Shown: positions 52,582 through 62,230, counted from the first letter of the stretch. The stretch: DNA of 64,000 nt from Gemmatimonadota bacterium (GCA_022823225.1 JAJDXM010000009.1:106826-170825), one strand, 5' to 3'. A program made the numbers and translations. Notes: generated from the sequence alone by a model not told the origin.

Positions 52582-52920
52582 TCAGGAGGCTGCGTCCGTC
52601 TTTCGCCGGCGCGCCTGCGTCGGCAAGCGCGCATGCTCGAGGATCTTGCCTTCCTCGTCCAGATCCGGGTCGGCGACCGGTGCGACCTGATCGAGCAGGC
52701 CCAGTGCCCACAGCGAGCCAAAATAGGCGGCGACGGACGTGCTCGGCTTCCCTCGCTACAGGTCGGCCACCGTAAACCGTGACGTCCCGATCCGGTCGGC
52801 CACGTCCTGAATGCGCAGCCGCCTTCTGAGGCGCGCGATGCGAATGTTCTGGCCTAGACGCTTCAGCGCGTCCTCGACTTCGGCCGGCGGAGAATGGGTG
52901 ATCTTGCTTCTGCGGCTCAT
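52582..52920 (-). pseudogene. HipB-like XRE regulator interrupted by an in-frame TAG
   Basis: Reads from ATG 52920 as MSRRSKITHSPPAEVEDALK, LGQNIRIARLRRRLRIQDVA, DRIGTSRFTVADL, then TAG at 52756-52758, and continues in the same frame as RGKPSTSVAAYFGSLWALGL to a TGA at 52582. The conserved XRE motif is LERGKPS, so the stop replaces the usual Glu (GAG to TAG is one change). The C-terminus (ALGLLDQVAPVADPDLDEEG) resembles HipB-type antitoxins that normally precede HipA. No hipA follows, so this is an orphan, inactivated antitoxin. The product would end after 54 residues. Confidence 0.7.
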
Positions 52921-53391
52921 CCTTGAAGCATCCTTGCGGCTGAATGGCTTTTGTCATGTCGCAGCCGATGGAATCCCGGTTGGAGCTTTCCCTGCTCTAG
53001 CACCGGAACGAGGCGCAACGCAAGTTGGCACGCCCCGCATCGGGTTGACGACAACGGTACTTCGCGCTACAAGGAATGTGAGCGTGGGAATACAAGGATT
53101 CTGTCCTTTCCCGTTCGCCAAGGACTCTATCGCCAGATGTCGACAACGCGGATCCCCTCCCCACTTCACATTCCCTTTCGTTCCCTGGTTTCGCCCGCTC
53201 TCTACTGTCGCAAAAGGGTTTAGCCCATGCCGCGACATCGCTGGAGAGCCGAGAGAGCGCCCGAACACATCTGGCCACCGAGCCCATCCCGGTGAGCCGG
53301 CCCCCAAGGGACCAGGGTTACGCCGGTCCCATGTGGACTGTACTAGTGTAACACGATGTGTGTTACCGTGCACATTCGAGAGGTACGCATG
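52921..53391. other. Intergenic stretch, no gene recognised
   Basis: 471 bp between the start of the broken HipB-like gene and the stop of the sortilin-like gene. Open frames here show no protein-like composition. The only structure noticed is an inverted repeat GTAACAC (53348-53354) / GTGTTAC (53360-53366) with a 5-nt spacer next to the stop at 53392, which could be a terminator or a regulator site. The stretch looks less GC-rich than its surroundings, as in foreign or relic DNA. Confidence 0.45.
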
Positions 53392-56250
53392 CTAGCGCTG
53401 GTCGATCCAGATGTCCTCCAGAACCGTCACCCTCTGAGTGTGTGTACGTCCGTCGACCGAAAGCGTTACGACGTAGAATCCGGGCGACGCGACCGGCGCC
53501 TGGCCACCGAAGCCGCCACCACGGAAGCCACCCCCGCCCCCGCCTCCGCGCTGCCGCGGGTTCCCGCGCAAGTTCCACTGGACCCGGTGGATCCCCGGCG
53601 TTCCGGTGGCGTCGAGGTCGCGGAATACCTCTCCGGTCGCCGGATCCGTGATGGTAAGGGTGATCTCGTCGGCCTCCTCGGCGAGGTAGTAGTGAATCCC
53701 GGTGCCGGCCGGCGCGCTATCCCCGCGCAGCACCTTGTCGCCGGTGATCGACCGCGAGCGGCGGGTGTCCTGCTGCCAGCGCACGGCGTCCCGGGGCTCG
53801 AAGAGGTGGGACGCGGCTGCCGCGACCGTCTCGGTGAACTGTTGCAGCGGGGTGATGTCGTCGGCGACCAGGACGCTGCGGCCGTGCGTGGCCAGCACCA
53901 GGTCTCCGTCGCGGGGATGGACCACCACGTCGTCGACGCGCACGACGGGAAGTCCGGTCATGAAGCGGTCCCAGGTACCGCCCTCGTCGAGTGAAACGAA
54001 GAACCCGAACTCGGTGCCCGCGTAGAGCAGCCTCGGGTTGTGCGGATCCTGGCGGACCGTGTTCACGTTGCCGTACTCCGGCAGGTTGGACGAGATGTCC
54101 TCCCAGCTCTCGCCGTAGTCGCGCGTGACGTACACGTAGGGGCGCAGGTCGTCGCTGCGGTGCCCGTCGACCGAGGCGTAGGCCGTTGCGGGGTCGTGGT
54201 GCGAGGCCTCGACGCGCGAGACGTAGTACCGGTTCGTGCCGCCGGGGACGTTTCCGCCGACGTCGGTCCAGGTCGTGCCGCCGTCGCGGCTGACCTGGAT
54301 GTTGCCGTCGTCCGTGCCGACCCAGAGCAGCCCCGGCACGATGGGGGACTCGGCCACGGTCACGATCGTGCTGTAGCGGCTGACCCCGTCGTTGCGTGAC
54401 AGGATGCATTCCTCGCCGCGGTCCATGCGGTTGCAGCGCGACATCGAGTTGGCCATGCCCATGAGCTGCTCCCGGTCCCGATCGACGTTCTTCGTGAGGT
54501 CGGGGCTCATGGTCCAGGTGTCGCCCCGGTCGAGCGACCGGAAGAGACGGTTGCCGCCGGCGTAGATCACCTCGGGGTTGTGGGGTGAGAGGATGAAGGG
54601 CGTGTTCCAGTTCCACCGGATCTGCGTGCCGACCGGCGGGGCGGGCACGATGTTCGTGTTGGGGTTGTTCTCCGTCGGCGCGCGCGGCCGAATGCTGCCG
54701 CCCTCTCCGGTGCCCAGGTGGGTTCGCCGGACGTTCCCGTTCTGGGACTCCAGGTAGATCATCTCGTAGTCGGTCGGGTCGACCGCCGTGTAGAAGCCGT
54801 CACCTCCGCCGACACGGTACCAGTCCTCGCTGAGGATGGCGCCGCTGCGAACCGCGCTGGGGCCGCACCAGCTGCCGTTGTCCTGGAGCCCGGTGCAGAC
54901 GTAGTAGGGGCGCCGCATGTCCACCGACGCGTGGTAGGGCTGGCCCACCGCCCAGCGCCGCAGCGACTCCCAGGTCTCGCCGTGGTCGTAGCTGATGTCC
55001 ACCGAGCCGTCGTTGCCCAGGATGATGTGGTCGCTGTTGTCCGGGTTGATCCACATGGCGTGCTGGTCGACGTGACCGTAGCCGGAAAGCCGGTCGAAGG
55101 CGAGCCCGCCGTTGACCGACCTGTGGAGGCCGGTGTCGACGACGTAGACGACATCCGGGTCGTTGGGGTCGGCGCGGATCTGGCTGAAGTACATCGGGCG
55201 CCCGTTCTCGTTGCTGCGGAACTCCCAGGTCATCCCCTTGTCGGAGGAGCGCCACACGCCGTTGTACTCGGGGTCGGGGGGAAGGGGCTCGTTCCGGTCG
55301 TCGCGGGCCTCGAGGTCGGCCCGTTCCTCGTCGGTGAGCGGCCTTTCGCGGTCGGCCGCCACCTCGATCTGGGCGTAGACCACGTTGGGGTCGGCCGGGG
55401 TCATGGCCAGAGCCACGCGCCCCATCGTTCCCCCGGGCAGACCGTTGCCGCTGAGCCGGGTCCAGTTGTCGCCACCGTCGTCGGAGCGCCAGATCCCGCT
55501 CCCCGGACCACCGCCGACGAAGCAGCAGGCGGTACGGCGGCGCTGGTAGGTGGCCGCGAAGAGCACGTCGGGGTTGGAGGGATCGATGACGAGGTCGGTT
55601 GCGCCGGTGTTCTCGTCTACGGCGAGGACGTGGTCCCAGGTGCGCCCGCCGTCGCTGGTCTTGAAGACGCCCCGCTCCGGGTTGGGGCCGAAGAGGTGTC
55701 CGTTCGCCGCGACCCAGGCCACGTCGACGTCGGTCGGGTGCGCGATCACCCGGGCGATGGTCTGGGTCTCGCGCAGTCCCACGTGGGTGTAGGTCTCGCC
55801 CCCGTCGGTGGACTTGTACATCCCGTCCCCGAACGAGGAGCTCTGCCGGTTGTTGGCCTCGCCCGTCCCTACCCACACGATGTCGGGGTTTGCGGGAGAG
55901 TACGCCAGCGCGCCGATCGAGTGGGTGCCGTAGCTGTCGAATACGGAGCGGAAGGTGGTCCCGTTGTTGGTCGTCTTCCAGAGGCCGCCGGTTGCAAAGC
56001 CCACGAGGTAGGTGTGGTGGTCGCCGGGATGAATCGCGATGTCGTCCACGCGCCCGCCCTGCCCGAACGGGCCGACGGAGCGCCACGAGAAGGCGCTCAG
56101 CAGGGGGTGGTCGGACTGGTTGACGCGTGCGGGGGCCTCGTCCTCGTCCTGGGCAGCGGCCGGAGAAGGCGCCAGGGCCGCGCAGAGGGTGAGGGCGAAT
56201 GCGGGGAGCGCGAGCGCGCGCACGGAACGGGAGCGCAGTTTGCCGGACAT
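53392..56250 (-). CDS. Secreted sortilin/VPS10-type BNR-repeat propeller protein
   Basis: 952 residues with a signal peptide (ending PSPAAAQ). The bulk is two propellers built from BNR/Asp-box repeats: GLWKTTNNGTTFRSV, GMYKSTDGGETYTHVG, GVFKTSDGGRTWDHV, GIWRSDDGGDNWTRL, IQVSRDGGTTWTDVG. A C-terminal domain starts near residue 820 and includes a Gly-rich loop (QRGGGGGGGFRGG) and a terminal sandwich. This architecture is common and abundant in Gemmatimonadota and related phyla, usually without known activity. Start ATG 56250 has GAGAGGT upstream. Probably binds peptides or glycans outside the cell. Confidence 0.88.
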   Translation of the reverse strand: MSGKLRSRSVRALALPAFALTLCAALAPSPAAAQDEDEAPARVNQSDHPLLSAFSWRSVGPFGQGGRVDDIAIHPGDHHTYLVGFATGGLWKTTNNGTTFRSVFDSYGTHSIGALAYSPANPDIVWVGTGEANNRQSSSFGDGMYKSTDGGETYTHVGLRETQTIARVIAHPTDVDVAWVAANGHLFGPNPERGVFKTSDGGRTWDHVLAVDENTGATDLVIDPSNPDVLFAATYQRRRTACCFVGGGPGSGIWRSDDGGDNWTRLSGNGLPGGTMGRVALAMTPADPNVVYAQIEVAADRERPLTDEERADLEARDDRNEPLPPDPEYNGVWRSSDKGMTWEFRSNENGRPMYFSQIRADPNDPDVVYVVDTGLHRSVNGGLAFDRLSGYGHVDQHAMWINPDNSDHIILGNDGSVDISYDHGETWESLRRWAVGQPYHASVDMRRPYYVCTGLQDNGSWCGPSAVRSGAILSEDWYRVGGGDGFYTAVDPTDYEMIYLESQNGNVRRTHLGTGEGGSIRPRAPTENNPNTNIVPAPPVGTQIRWNWNTPFILSPHNPEVIYAGGNRLFRSLDRGDTWTMSPDLTKNVDRDREQLMGMANSMSRCNRMDRGEECILSRNDGVSRYSTIVTVAESPIVPGLLWVGTDDGNIQVSRDGGTTWTDVGGNVPGGTNRYYVSRVEASHHDPATAYASVDGHRSDDLRPYVYVTRDYGESWEDISSNLPEYGNVNTVRQDPHNPRLLYAGTEFGFFVSLDEGGTWDRFMTGLPVVRVDDVVVHPRDGDLVLATHGRSVLVADDITPLQQFTETVAAAASHLFEPRDAVRWQQDTRRSRSITGDKVLRGDSAPAGTGIHYYLAEEADEITLTITDPATGEVFRDLDATGTPGIHRVQWNLRGNPRQRGGGGGGGFRGGGFGGQAPVASPGFYVVTLSVDGRTHTQRVTVLEDIWIDQR

Positions 56251-56380
56251 TGTGGGACCTCTCGTGCTGGGTGTGACAGGCAATGCTTGCAGGGGGGTAT
56301 AGTAGGGTGGTGCGGGGCGTTTCGCTACGCCGCGCCGCGCCGGGTCGGTCCCCGATGGTCAGCGCCCCATCATTGTTTCA

Positions 56381-58561
56381 TCATTGTTTCATCATCGCCG
56401 CCACTTCGCGCATCCGCGCGGCGAGCTCTCCCACCGCGCCGACGTACACGCGCTCCCAGCCGGGCAGGTCCGCGCGGTCGTCGGTCTCCAGTTCGTAGCG
56501 AAGCCCCGGGAGCATCCAGGATGCGTAACCGCTGAAGGGATCGGGGGACACGTAGATCGATCGGCTCCACGGCCGTCCCTGCAGTCCGCGGTCGTTCAGC
56601 CAGGCCTTCTCCAGGCCGATCAGGGCGCGGTTCACCGCCTCTGCCCTGCGCGGGTCGATGTCGCCGGACGCAATCCAGCTCTCGCGGGCATCCACCAGGG
56701 TCGCCGCCGCGTCGTCCAGTTCGGCGGTCGAGGCGACGAGCCGCGAGAAGTCCACCGTGAGGCCGCGCGCCTCGGCGACCCGGTAGAGGGTCTCGACGTG
56801 GGTGCGCGTGTCGGTCGCGTAGCGGACCACGTCGTAGGGGAGGATGTCGGCGTTGGCGAAGCGGAGCGCCAGGATTCCGTCGGCGTGGGCGATCATCGGC
56901 CCGTAGATGAACTCGGAGTCGCCGAAGCGCTCGTACCAGGCGAAGTTGTCGTAGTTGGAGTGATATACGCCGCCGGGGTTGCCGGAGGAGAGGGCGCCGG
57001 AGGGCACGCCGGCGTGGGTGTAGAAGCCGACGTGGTCGGAACCGCCGCCCAGGTTGCCGAGTCCCGGTTCCTCCGCGCCGTCGGGGGCGCGGGCCAGCCA
57101 CCAGTCGTAGAGGGGCTCGCCGGTCCCGGGGTAGGTGACGGCCTTCGTCGCCTCGATGATCTGGCCCTTGAGCGACGGGGACGACGAGCTCCCGAAGTTC
57201 TTGCCGGACACGGCCCCGTCGGCATTGATGTAGGCGATCGCGTTCGCCTCCAGCTCGTCGCGGAACTGCTCGACCCACTCGGTCGAGCCGATGATGCCGT
57301 ACTCCTCCGCGTCCCAGTGCGCGATCATGATCGAGCGGCGCGGGCGGCACTCCTCGTTTTCGCGGACGAGCTGGCCGAGGGCTTCGGCGAGCGTGAGGAG
57401 CATGGCGGTGCCGCCGTTGGGGTCGATCGCGCCGAAGGCCCAGGGATCGTAGTGCGCGCCCAGGATGAACCACTCATCGGGGAACTCGCTGCCGCGCAGC
57501 GTGCCGACGACGTTCGTCGCGCGGGTGAGCTTCCGGGGCTGGTTGACGCGCACCCGCACGGTGAGCTCCGGGCTCCCGGTCAGGCGGTAATCCAGCTCCA
57601 TCCCGGCGGCCCAGCCGGGCGGCGTGTCGGGGCCGGTCATGCGCGACAGGATCTCGGTGGCGGCCTCGTAGCCGATCGGCAGCACGGGGATGGTGTGCAG
57701 CGGAACCTCGGATGGGTCGAGGCGCTCGACCTGGACGTCGCCGTCGAGGGGCAGGGCGGGGACGAAGGGGGTGAGCGGGTCGCCGGTCCAGGGCAGCGTG
57801 AGGACGGAGCCGCGCTGGATCGTCTGCCCGCTCATCATCGGGCCCTCCGGGTAGGCGTCGAGTCCCGAGAAACCGGGGTCGTTGAACATGATGACGCCCG
57901 CCGCGCCGCGTTCCTCGGCGAACTTGACCTTGTAGCCGCGGAAGTTCCCCCCGTAGCGCGCGATCACGACCTTGCCGGCCAGCTCGATGCCGATCGAGTC
58001 GAGTGCCCGGTAGTCCTCGCGGCGCCCGTAGTTGGCGTAGACGACCTCGCCGGTCACGTCCCCGGAACCGGAGAACGCGTTCCAGCCGTTAAGGAGGCCG
58101 GGGTGGCCGGAAAAGCGGTCCTCGGGCAGCGCGGGCTCGCGGTTGGAGAGCTGCATGGCGACCGGGGTGACGATGTGGACCTCGACGTCGTCGGTGAGCT
58201 CGGGGAGATAGACGTCGTAGGGGTGGTTCGTGACGTCGAGGCCCGCCCCCTCCATGGCGCCGGCGATGTACCGGCCGACTCGGACCTGGGCCTCCGAGCC
58301 CGCCGGGTGCGGGTTGGCGGTGATGGTTCGCAGGTGCTCGCGGAAGGCGTCGCTGCGGGGCAGTTCGAGGAAGCGGGCCTCGCAGGCGAGCTGCGTGGCG
58401 GCGCGCGCGTCGGTGAAGCCCGTGAGGACGGGGTCCTGGGGGACGCGGTCGTGGGGAGCGCGATCCGCGATGGTGGGCGTGGGCGCCAGGGTGGCGGCGG
58501 CGAGGGCGAGCGCGAGGAGCAGCAGGGCCGCCGTGCGGGTATGGGTCGGGTGCGTTGGCAT
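56381..58561 (-). CDS. M28 family peptidase (glutamate carboxypeptidase II-like)
   Basis: 726 residues, exported. PA domain (about 120-330), M28 core with complete metal and catalytic residues: LGAHYDPWAFGAIDPNGGTA, WDAEEYGIIGS (Glu-Glu), INADGAVSG, GGGSDHVGFYTHAGVPS and YHSNYDNFAWYERF. A C-terminal transferrin-receptor-like dimerisation domain (about 590-726) completes the GCPII/NAALADase architecture. It releases acidic C-terminal residues from peptides in known members. Unlike the M28-like protein at 49996, the active site is intact. Confidence 0.92.
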   Translation of the reverse strand: MPTHPTHTRTAALLLLALALAAATLAPTPTIADRAPHDRVPQDPVLTGFTDARAATQLACEARFLELPRSDAFREHLRTITANPHPAGSEAQVRVGRYIAGAMEGAGLDVTNHPYDVYLPELTDDVEVHIVTPVAMQLSNREPALPEDRFSGHPGLLNGWNAFSGSGDVTGEVVYANYGRREDYRALDSIGIELAGKVVIARYGGNFRGYKVKFAEERGAAGVIMFNDPGFSGLDAYPEGPMMSGQTIQRGSVLTLPWTGDPLTPFVPALPLDGDVQVERLDPSEVPLHTIPVLPIGYEAATEILSRMTGPDTPPGWAAGMELDYRLTGSPELTVRVRVNQPRKLTRATNVVGTLRGSEFPDEWFILGAHYDPWAFGAIDPNGGTAMLLTLAEALGQLVRENEECRPRRSIMIAHWDAEEYGIIGSTEWVEQFRDELEANAIAYINADGAVSGKNFGSSSSPSLKGQIIEATKAVTYPGTGEPLYDWWLARAPDGAEEPGLGNLGGGSDHVGFYTHAGVPSGALSSGNPGGVYHSNYDNFAWYERFGDSEFIYGPMIAHADGILALRFANADILPYDVVRYATDTRTHVETLYRVAEARGLTVDFSRLVASTAELDDAAATLVDARESWIASGDIDPRRAEAVNRALIGLEKAWLNDRGLQGRPWSRSIYVSPDPFSGYASWMLPGLRYELETDDRADLPGWERVYVGAVGELAARMREVAAMMKQ

Positions 58562-58677
58562 GATGGAGGGAGCGTTGGGGTGGTTGACGGATCCGGATAC
58601 CGGGACAGATTTCCGTCATGATAGCGCGAAACGGTCGGCTGCGCTCCAGTCCACGGGCTGCCACGCGGTGCGGCAGG

Positions 58678-58875
58678 ATGATGGGGGCCTTGTGCGGGAT
58701 TGCCGTGCTGGGGGGTTGTGGGGGGGATGGGGAGCCGGTGGAGCCGGAACCTCCGCGCGCCTCCGCGGTTTCCGTCTCCCCCGAAACGGCGATGCTCTCG
58801 TCGCTGGGCGAGACCGTCACCTCAATGTCGCAAAAGCAGCTAAGTCATTTGACAGCAGGATATTACAACAATTGA
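58678..58875 (+). pseudogene. Truncated Ig-domain lipoprotein joined to an IS-like start
   Basis: Begins as a normal lipoprotein (MMGALCGIAVLGGCGGDG, lipobox VLGGC) entering a BIG2 domain (ASAVSVSPETAMLSSLGETV), which is cut after one strand. The frame continues as MSQKQLSHLTAG, reminiscent of the first residues of IS30-family transposases (for example MSxxQLTxxERYxI), and ends at TGA 58873-58875. The AT-rich tract 58825-58880 contrasts with the flanks, so an insertion relic truncated the lipoprotein gene. 58876-59129 shows nothing further. Confidence 0.45.
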
Positions 58876-59129
58876 AATGCGGGCATCCCCTCATCCCATC
58901 CCTCTTCCCGCACAGGAATGCAATGGGCTTCTCAGGACTGCCGTGGATCGCGGGCCGCGACAACTCGCCGGAAATTGGGCAGCGCCTCTGTCGGCGAGAG
59001 GCAACTTGGTCAGCGCATTTTCTGGCGCACCAATTCGAGCCTCTCGGCCTCTCCTTGGCGCTGAGATCCCGAAACCTTGGCGACGAGGCCGTCATCTTCC
59101 GACTTGGCCAGCAGCCATCGCCCCTCTAC

Positions 59130-60314
59130 CTACGGGTGCGCGATCACGCGTAGTCGGACGACATACTGGACGCCGAAAGCGTCTTCAGTAACGGCGGTCA
59201 CAGTCCCGTGACCGAAGATGGGAAACGGCTCGGCCGAGATGGGCACAGGAGGTCGAACCACCCCCACGTAGAAGCCTTGTTCGTCGAAGACATCCCATGC
59301 CGTGATCGATTGGCCCGCTCGCTCAGCCCATATCCACCCGTTCGGTGCTACTGAGAAAGCCCCGAGTACGGTCTTCACCTCGGGAAGCCTTTGGGCGGAA
59401 AGCCCAGTCGCCTCAAGGAGGCTGTCCCGTTCCGTCGCCGTTAACTGTGGTGCCGGGCGGCGTAGCCGCACCGACCGCAGAGTGTCACCACTGAACGTGG
59501 TCTCGTGCAGATCGAACGCCGAAGTCTTAGCTAGCCAAACATGCCCGTCCCAATCCACCGTGTGAACAATCCTCGGGGAGTGAGGGACGGGAGTTCTCGC
59601 CCGGATGTTCCCGAAGCTCTCCAAGGTCTGCTCGTACATCTCTCTTTCGAGCCGTGGTACGCGAAACGTGTCCTGTGGGCTCAGGTCCAAGCCGGGACCG
59701 TACCTGATGATGTTCCCGGGGCCTGGATCCCAATAGTGCAGATTGCCCCCAGCATCGCCCCACAGACGCCAAGGCAGGCTGGCTGATCGTGCCGACACCA
59801 CCCGATGGGTGGCCACCACGGTTCCCAACGAGTCGAACACGGTGAAGCGACCTTGGATCGCGTCGATCGCCCACAGAAGCCCCGGCGGGCGCCAAAGGAT
59901 GCCGGCGAGCATGGTGAACTCGCCGGGTCCCTCCCCCGATCGCCCGAAGGTGTGCAAACACTCACCTTCCGGAGAGAAGACGCGGATCTCGTTGGCCTGG
60001 AAGTCTGCTACATAGATGCGGCCATCGTCGTCTGCTGCCAGCGAGAAGACCTGGCCGAACGCATCGCAGGTATCGTTGAGGGAGCCAATGCGGAGTTCCT
60101 CAACAAGGGTCGGGAGCGGCTGGCCGGGAAGCGTCGGGACATCAGGGCTGGACACTACCACTCGCCCGCCAGCGAGCGTGTCCACCCTCACGTCTACTGC
60201 CCCGGCGTGCTGGCCGCCGCAACTCAGGAACGAGCCAGCACCGACGACCACCAAGCCGACAGTCGCCACCGTGCAGGCAGCTGGTGTCCATCTGCGAGGT
60301 TGTCGCGTACTCAC
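59130..60314 (-). CDS. Six-bladed beta-propeller lipoprotein
   Basis: 394 residues. Signal sequence with lipobox SFLSC. Propeller blades include GQVFSLAADDDGRIYVADFQ, NEIRVFSPEGECLHTFGRSGEG with PGEFTML, and LLWAIDAIQGRFTVFDSLG, typical of NHL/six-bladed proteins. GTG start 60314 overlaps the PDZ gene stop (GTGA), making it the last gene of a coupled three-gene set. Similar proteins at 60838 and in fragments at 19068 and 62092. Function unknown. Confidence 0.82.
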   Translation of the reverse strand: MSTRQPRRWTPAACTVATVGLVVVGAGSFLSCGGQHAGAVDVRVDTLAGGRVVVSSPDVPTLPGQPLPTLVEELRIGSLNDTCDAFGQVFSLAADDDGRIYVADFQANEIRVFSPEGECLHTFGRSGEGPGEFTMLAGILWRPPGLLWAIDAIQGRFTVFDSLGTVVATHRVVSARSASLPWRLWGDAGGNLHYWDPGPGNIIRYGPGLDLSPQDTFRVPRLEREMYEQTLESFGNIRARTPVPHSPRIVHTVDWDGHVWLAKTSAFDLHETTFSGDTLRSVRLRRPAPQLTATERDSLLEATGLSAQRLPEVKTVLGAFSVAPNGWIWAERAGQSITAWDVFDEQGFYVGVVRPPVPISAEPFPIFGHGTVTAVTEDAFGVQYVVRLRVIAHP

Positions 60315-60841
60315 CCGACCCGTAGGGGGCAGTCCCACTCGGATGTGTCTCCGATGGGAGCTTTGCTCACGGGCTCCAGCGTCTGCTCAGGGCGCCGCTC
60401 GCGCCGCAACAAGAATGTGAGCCGCTTCCCGTCACGTTCGGCCACTACGTTGTATTCGCTCCCCTCGCCACCCTTAAACGGATTAGGCATACGGGCATCC
60501 TGACCGTTCACGAGAACCAGCAGATCACCGGGCTCCAGTCCCGCATAGTGGGCGGGAGAGCATGGGATGACGGAGCGGACCACCGGAAGCCGCCGCTTCG
60601 TCCGATCCGGCTCCATCACATCCCGTACACCTCTGGCGAATCCGATCCAGAGGCCCGCCATGGTGGAATCTGGAGGCACCGTTAGAGGTCTCTGTGCTTG
60701 GGCTGTGCTGGCCACCGCCATCAGCGCGGTGGCCAGCACAGCGGCGCGAGCCGAAACCCCTATTCGTAGCATTTGGGGCCGTCGCTGAGCAGCTCGGTGA
60801 TGGTTGCCGAAGCAATCGGCGGACCTCGCGGATCGCTTCAT
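60311..60841 (-). CDS. Exported PDZ-domain protein
   Basis: 176 residues with a PDZ-like core (about 90-150: PVVRSVIPCSPAHYAGLEPG, DLLVLVNGQDARMPNPFKGG). ATG 60841 overlaps the upstream propeller stop (ATGA), but the signal peptide (MLRIGVSARAAVLATALM to AQA) begins at the in-frame ATG 60772, so translation may start there. It is middle gene of the propeller-PDZ-propeller operon and may act as adaptor between them (inference). No protease domain is attached. Confidence 0.75.
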   Translation of the reverse strand: MKRSARSADCFGNHHRAAQRRPQMLRIGVSARAAVLATALMAVASTAQAQRPLTVPPDSTMAGLWIGFARGVRDVMEPDRTKRRLPVVRSVIPCSPAHYAGLEPGDLLVLVNGQDARMPNPFKGGEGSEYNVVAERDGKRLTFLLRRERRPEQTLEPVSKAPIGDTSEWDCPLRVG

Positions 60842-62091
60842 CCTTGCGGCTCCAACGCAATCAGCCTGACCACGCGCACGGTCTGCACGTCCATCTCGTC
60901 GCTTTCGATGTAGGCCAAGAGCCCGCCTGGGCCGAAGGCGTCCGGTGTCCGCAGCCCCTCCGGCGGCAGGGTGCCGATGTAGTTCCCGTCGGGTGTCACG
61001 AGGTCGGTTGGGCCGTCTTCTTGGCCCGTCGGACCCCGGCGAGCGACCCAGATTCGGTCCTCCCAGTCCACCTTCAAGCCCCAAAGCACGGGAACTTCGT
61101 CTGCGAAGGTGCGTTCCTCCACCCCCGCTTGGTCGATCTGGATGGGCAAGTTGGTGGTGAGTGCGCTCTGGCGCGAAGTTGCCTCGCGGTAGCGTTCGCG
61201 TTCGGCCTCCCTGATCGCATCGTCGACCGGAAGCGGCGCAATCGGTCGCTCGATGGTTCCGACGACACTTCCGTCGAGATCTATGAGCTTGACGCGGTAT
61301 CCGATTGAGTCGATCAACGCGAGGCGGCCGTCGGTCAGTAGATCGATATCGAGCCGAGGCTCGAAGGCACGGCCCGCGGCAACGCGCATGCGCATGCCGG
61401 ACTCAAAGTCCCCGCTCAGCTCGGACTCGTCATCGTTCTCCTCCGGCAGTTCCCAAGCAGTGTAGAGGAGTTCCGGCTCGGTGCCGTCCAAGGGGAAGAG
61501 GTGCACGGGTCGGCCCTGCTCCTCGTAGTGCCGGTCGTCAAGATCCCCGAGCCCCAAGATATCGAGAGCGACCAAACGTCCGTCGGGAAGTGCCATGTCG
61601 GCCCGGGCTATTCCCGTCGTCGCCATGTCCATGGTGACGCGCCGCACGAAATCGCCGCCGGGGTCGAGAAGGTCTATCTGCGTGAACCCCATCACCGTGT
61701 ACGAGCCATCCCGCGCGACGATGGCCGTGGTGACGTTGCCAAACTCTCCGGGTCCCTCCCCCCGGCCACCGACGGTACGGACCAGCGAACCGTCCGATCC
61801 GACCACCAAGATGTGATCGAGTTGGCTATCGAAGATGTGAAAGTTGGACTGCGCATCGAAATGCACCGAGCGCACGCTGCCGAAGGTGTCCCAAGTATCG
61901 CCGACGACGGATCCTACGGTGAAGACCTCCTCGGTTACGGCGTTCACGATCACGTCCGGGCCGTCCAGGGTTCCGGCGGTGCCGGGGGCCGATTCGTCTC
62001 CGGCATCTCCGCAGGCCACCACGAGGGCGAGAGGGAGGAGCGCCGCGAGGTGTCGCGGTCGCGCCGTTGTCGTGTGCTCCAGATTCCTCAT
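60838..62091 (-). CDS. Six-bladed beta-propeller lipoprotein
   Basis: 417 residues, lipobox LVVAC. Blades include GSVRSVHFDAQSNFHIFDSQ, LDHILVVGSDGSLVRTVGGRG and PGEFGNVTTAIVARDGSYTV. The C-terminus GLLAYIESDEMDVQTVRVVRL matches the remnant found just upstream on the DNA (62092-62230). ATG 62091 has AAGGA about 9 nt upstream. First gene of the coupled propeller-PDZ-propeller operon. Function unknown. Confidence 0.82.
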   Translation of the reverse strand: MRNLEHTTTARPRHLAALLPLALVVACGDAGDESAPGTAGTLDGPDVIVNAVTEEVFTVGSVVGDTWDTFGSVRSVHFDAQSNFHIFDSQLDHILVVGSDGSLVRTVGGRGEGPGEFGNVTTAIVARDGSYTVMGFTQIDLLDPGGDFVRRVTMDMATTGIARADMALPDGRLVALDILGLGDLDDRHYEEQGRPVHLFPLDGTEPELLYTAWELPEENDDESELSGDFESGMRMRVAAGRAFEPRLDIDLLTDGRLALIDSIGYRVKLIDLDGSVVGTIERPIAPLPVDDAIREAERERYREATSRQSALTTNLPIQIDQAGVEERTFADEVPVLWGLKVDWEDRIWVARRGPTGQEDGPTDLVTPDGNYIGTLPPEGLRTPDAFGPGGLLAYIESDEMDVQTVRVVRLIALEPQG

Positions 62092-62230
62092 TTCGGTTCG
62101 TCCTTCCTGCCAAGGGCGATGCAGAGGCAGCCGAACGCATCGCAACGAGCGCTCGGCATCTTCAGATTCGTTGCATTCAATGTAGGCGAGAAGTCCCTCG
62201 CGGACGACGGCTCTGGAGGAAAACGAAACC
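62092..62230 (-). pseudogene. C-terminal remnant of another six-bladed propeller
   Basis: In frame with the following gene and without a start of its own, the minus strand reads SFSSRAVVREGLLAYIECNE, then EDAERSLRCVRLPLHRPW. The GLLAYIE and VRLxxL positions line up with the end of the 60838 propeller. This shows a tandem duplication whose upstream copy is almost wholly deleted. Confidence 0.55.

Noticed and set aside
52811..53395. 194-residue plus-strand frame near the HipB-like gene, considered as a HipA partner
   Set aside because: It has no HipA kinase motifs, overlaps the antisense of the regulator, and has no ribosome site.
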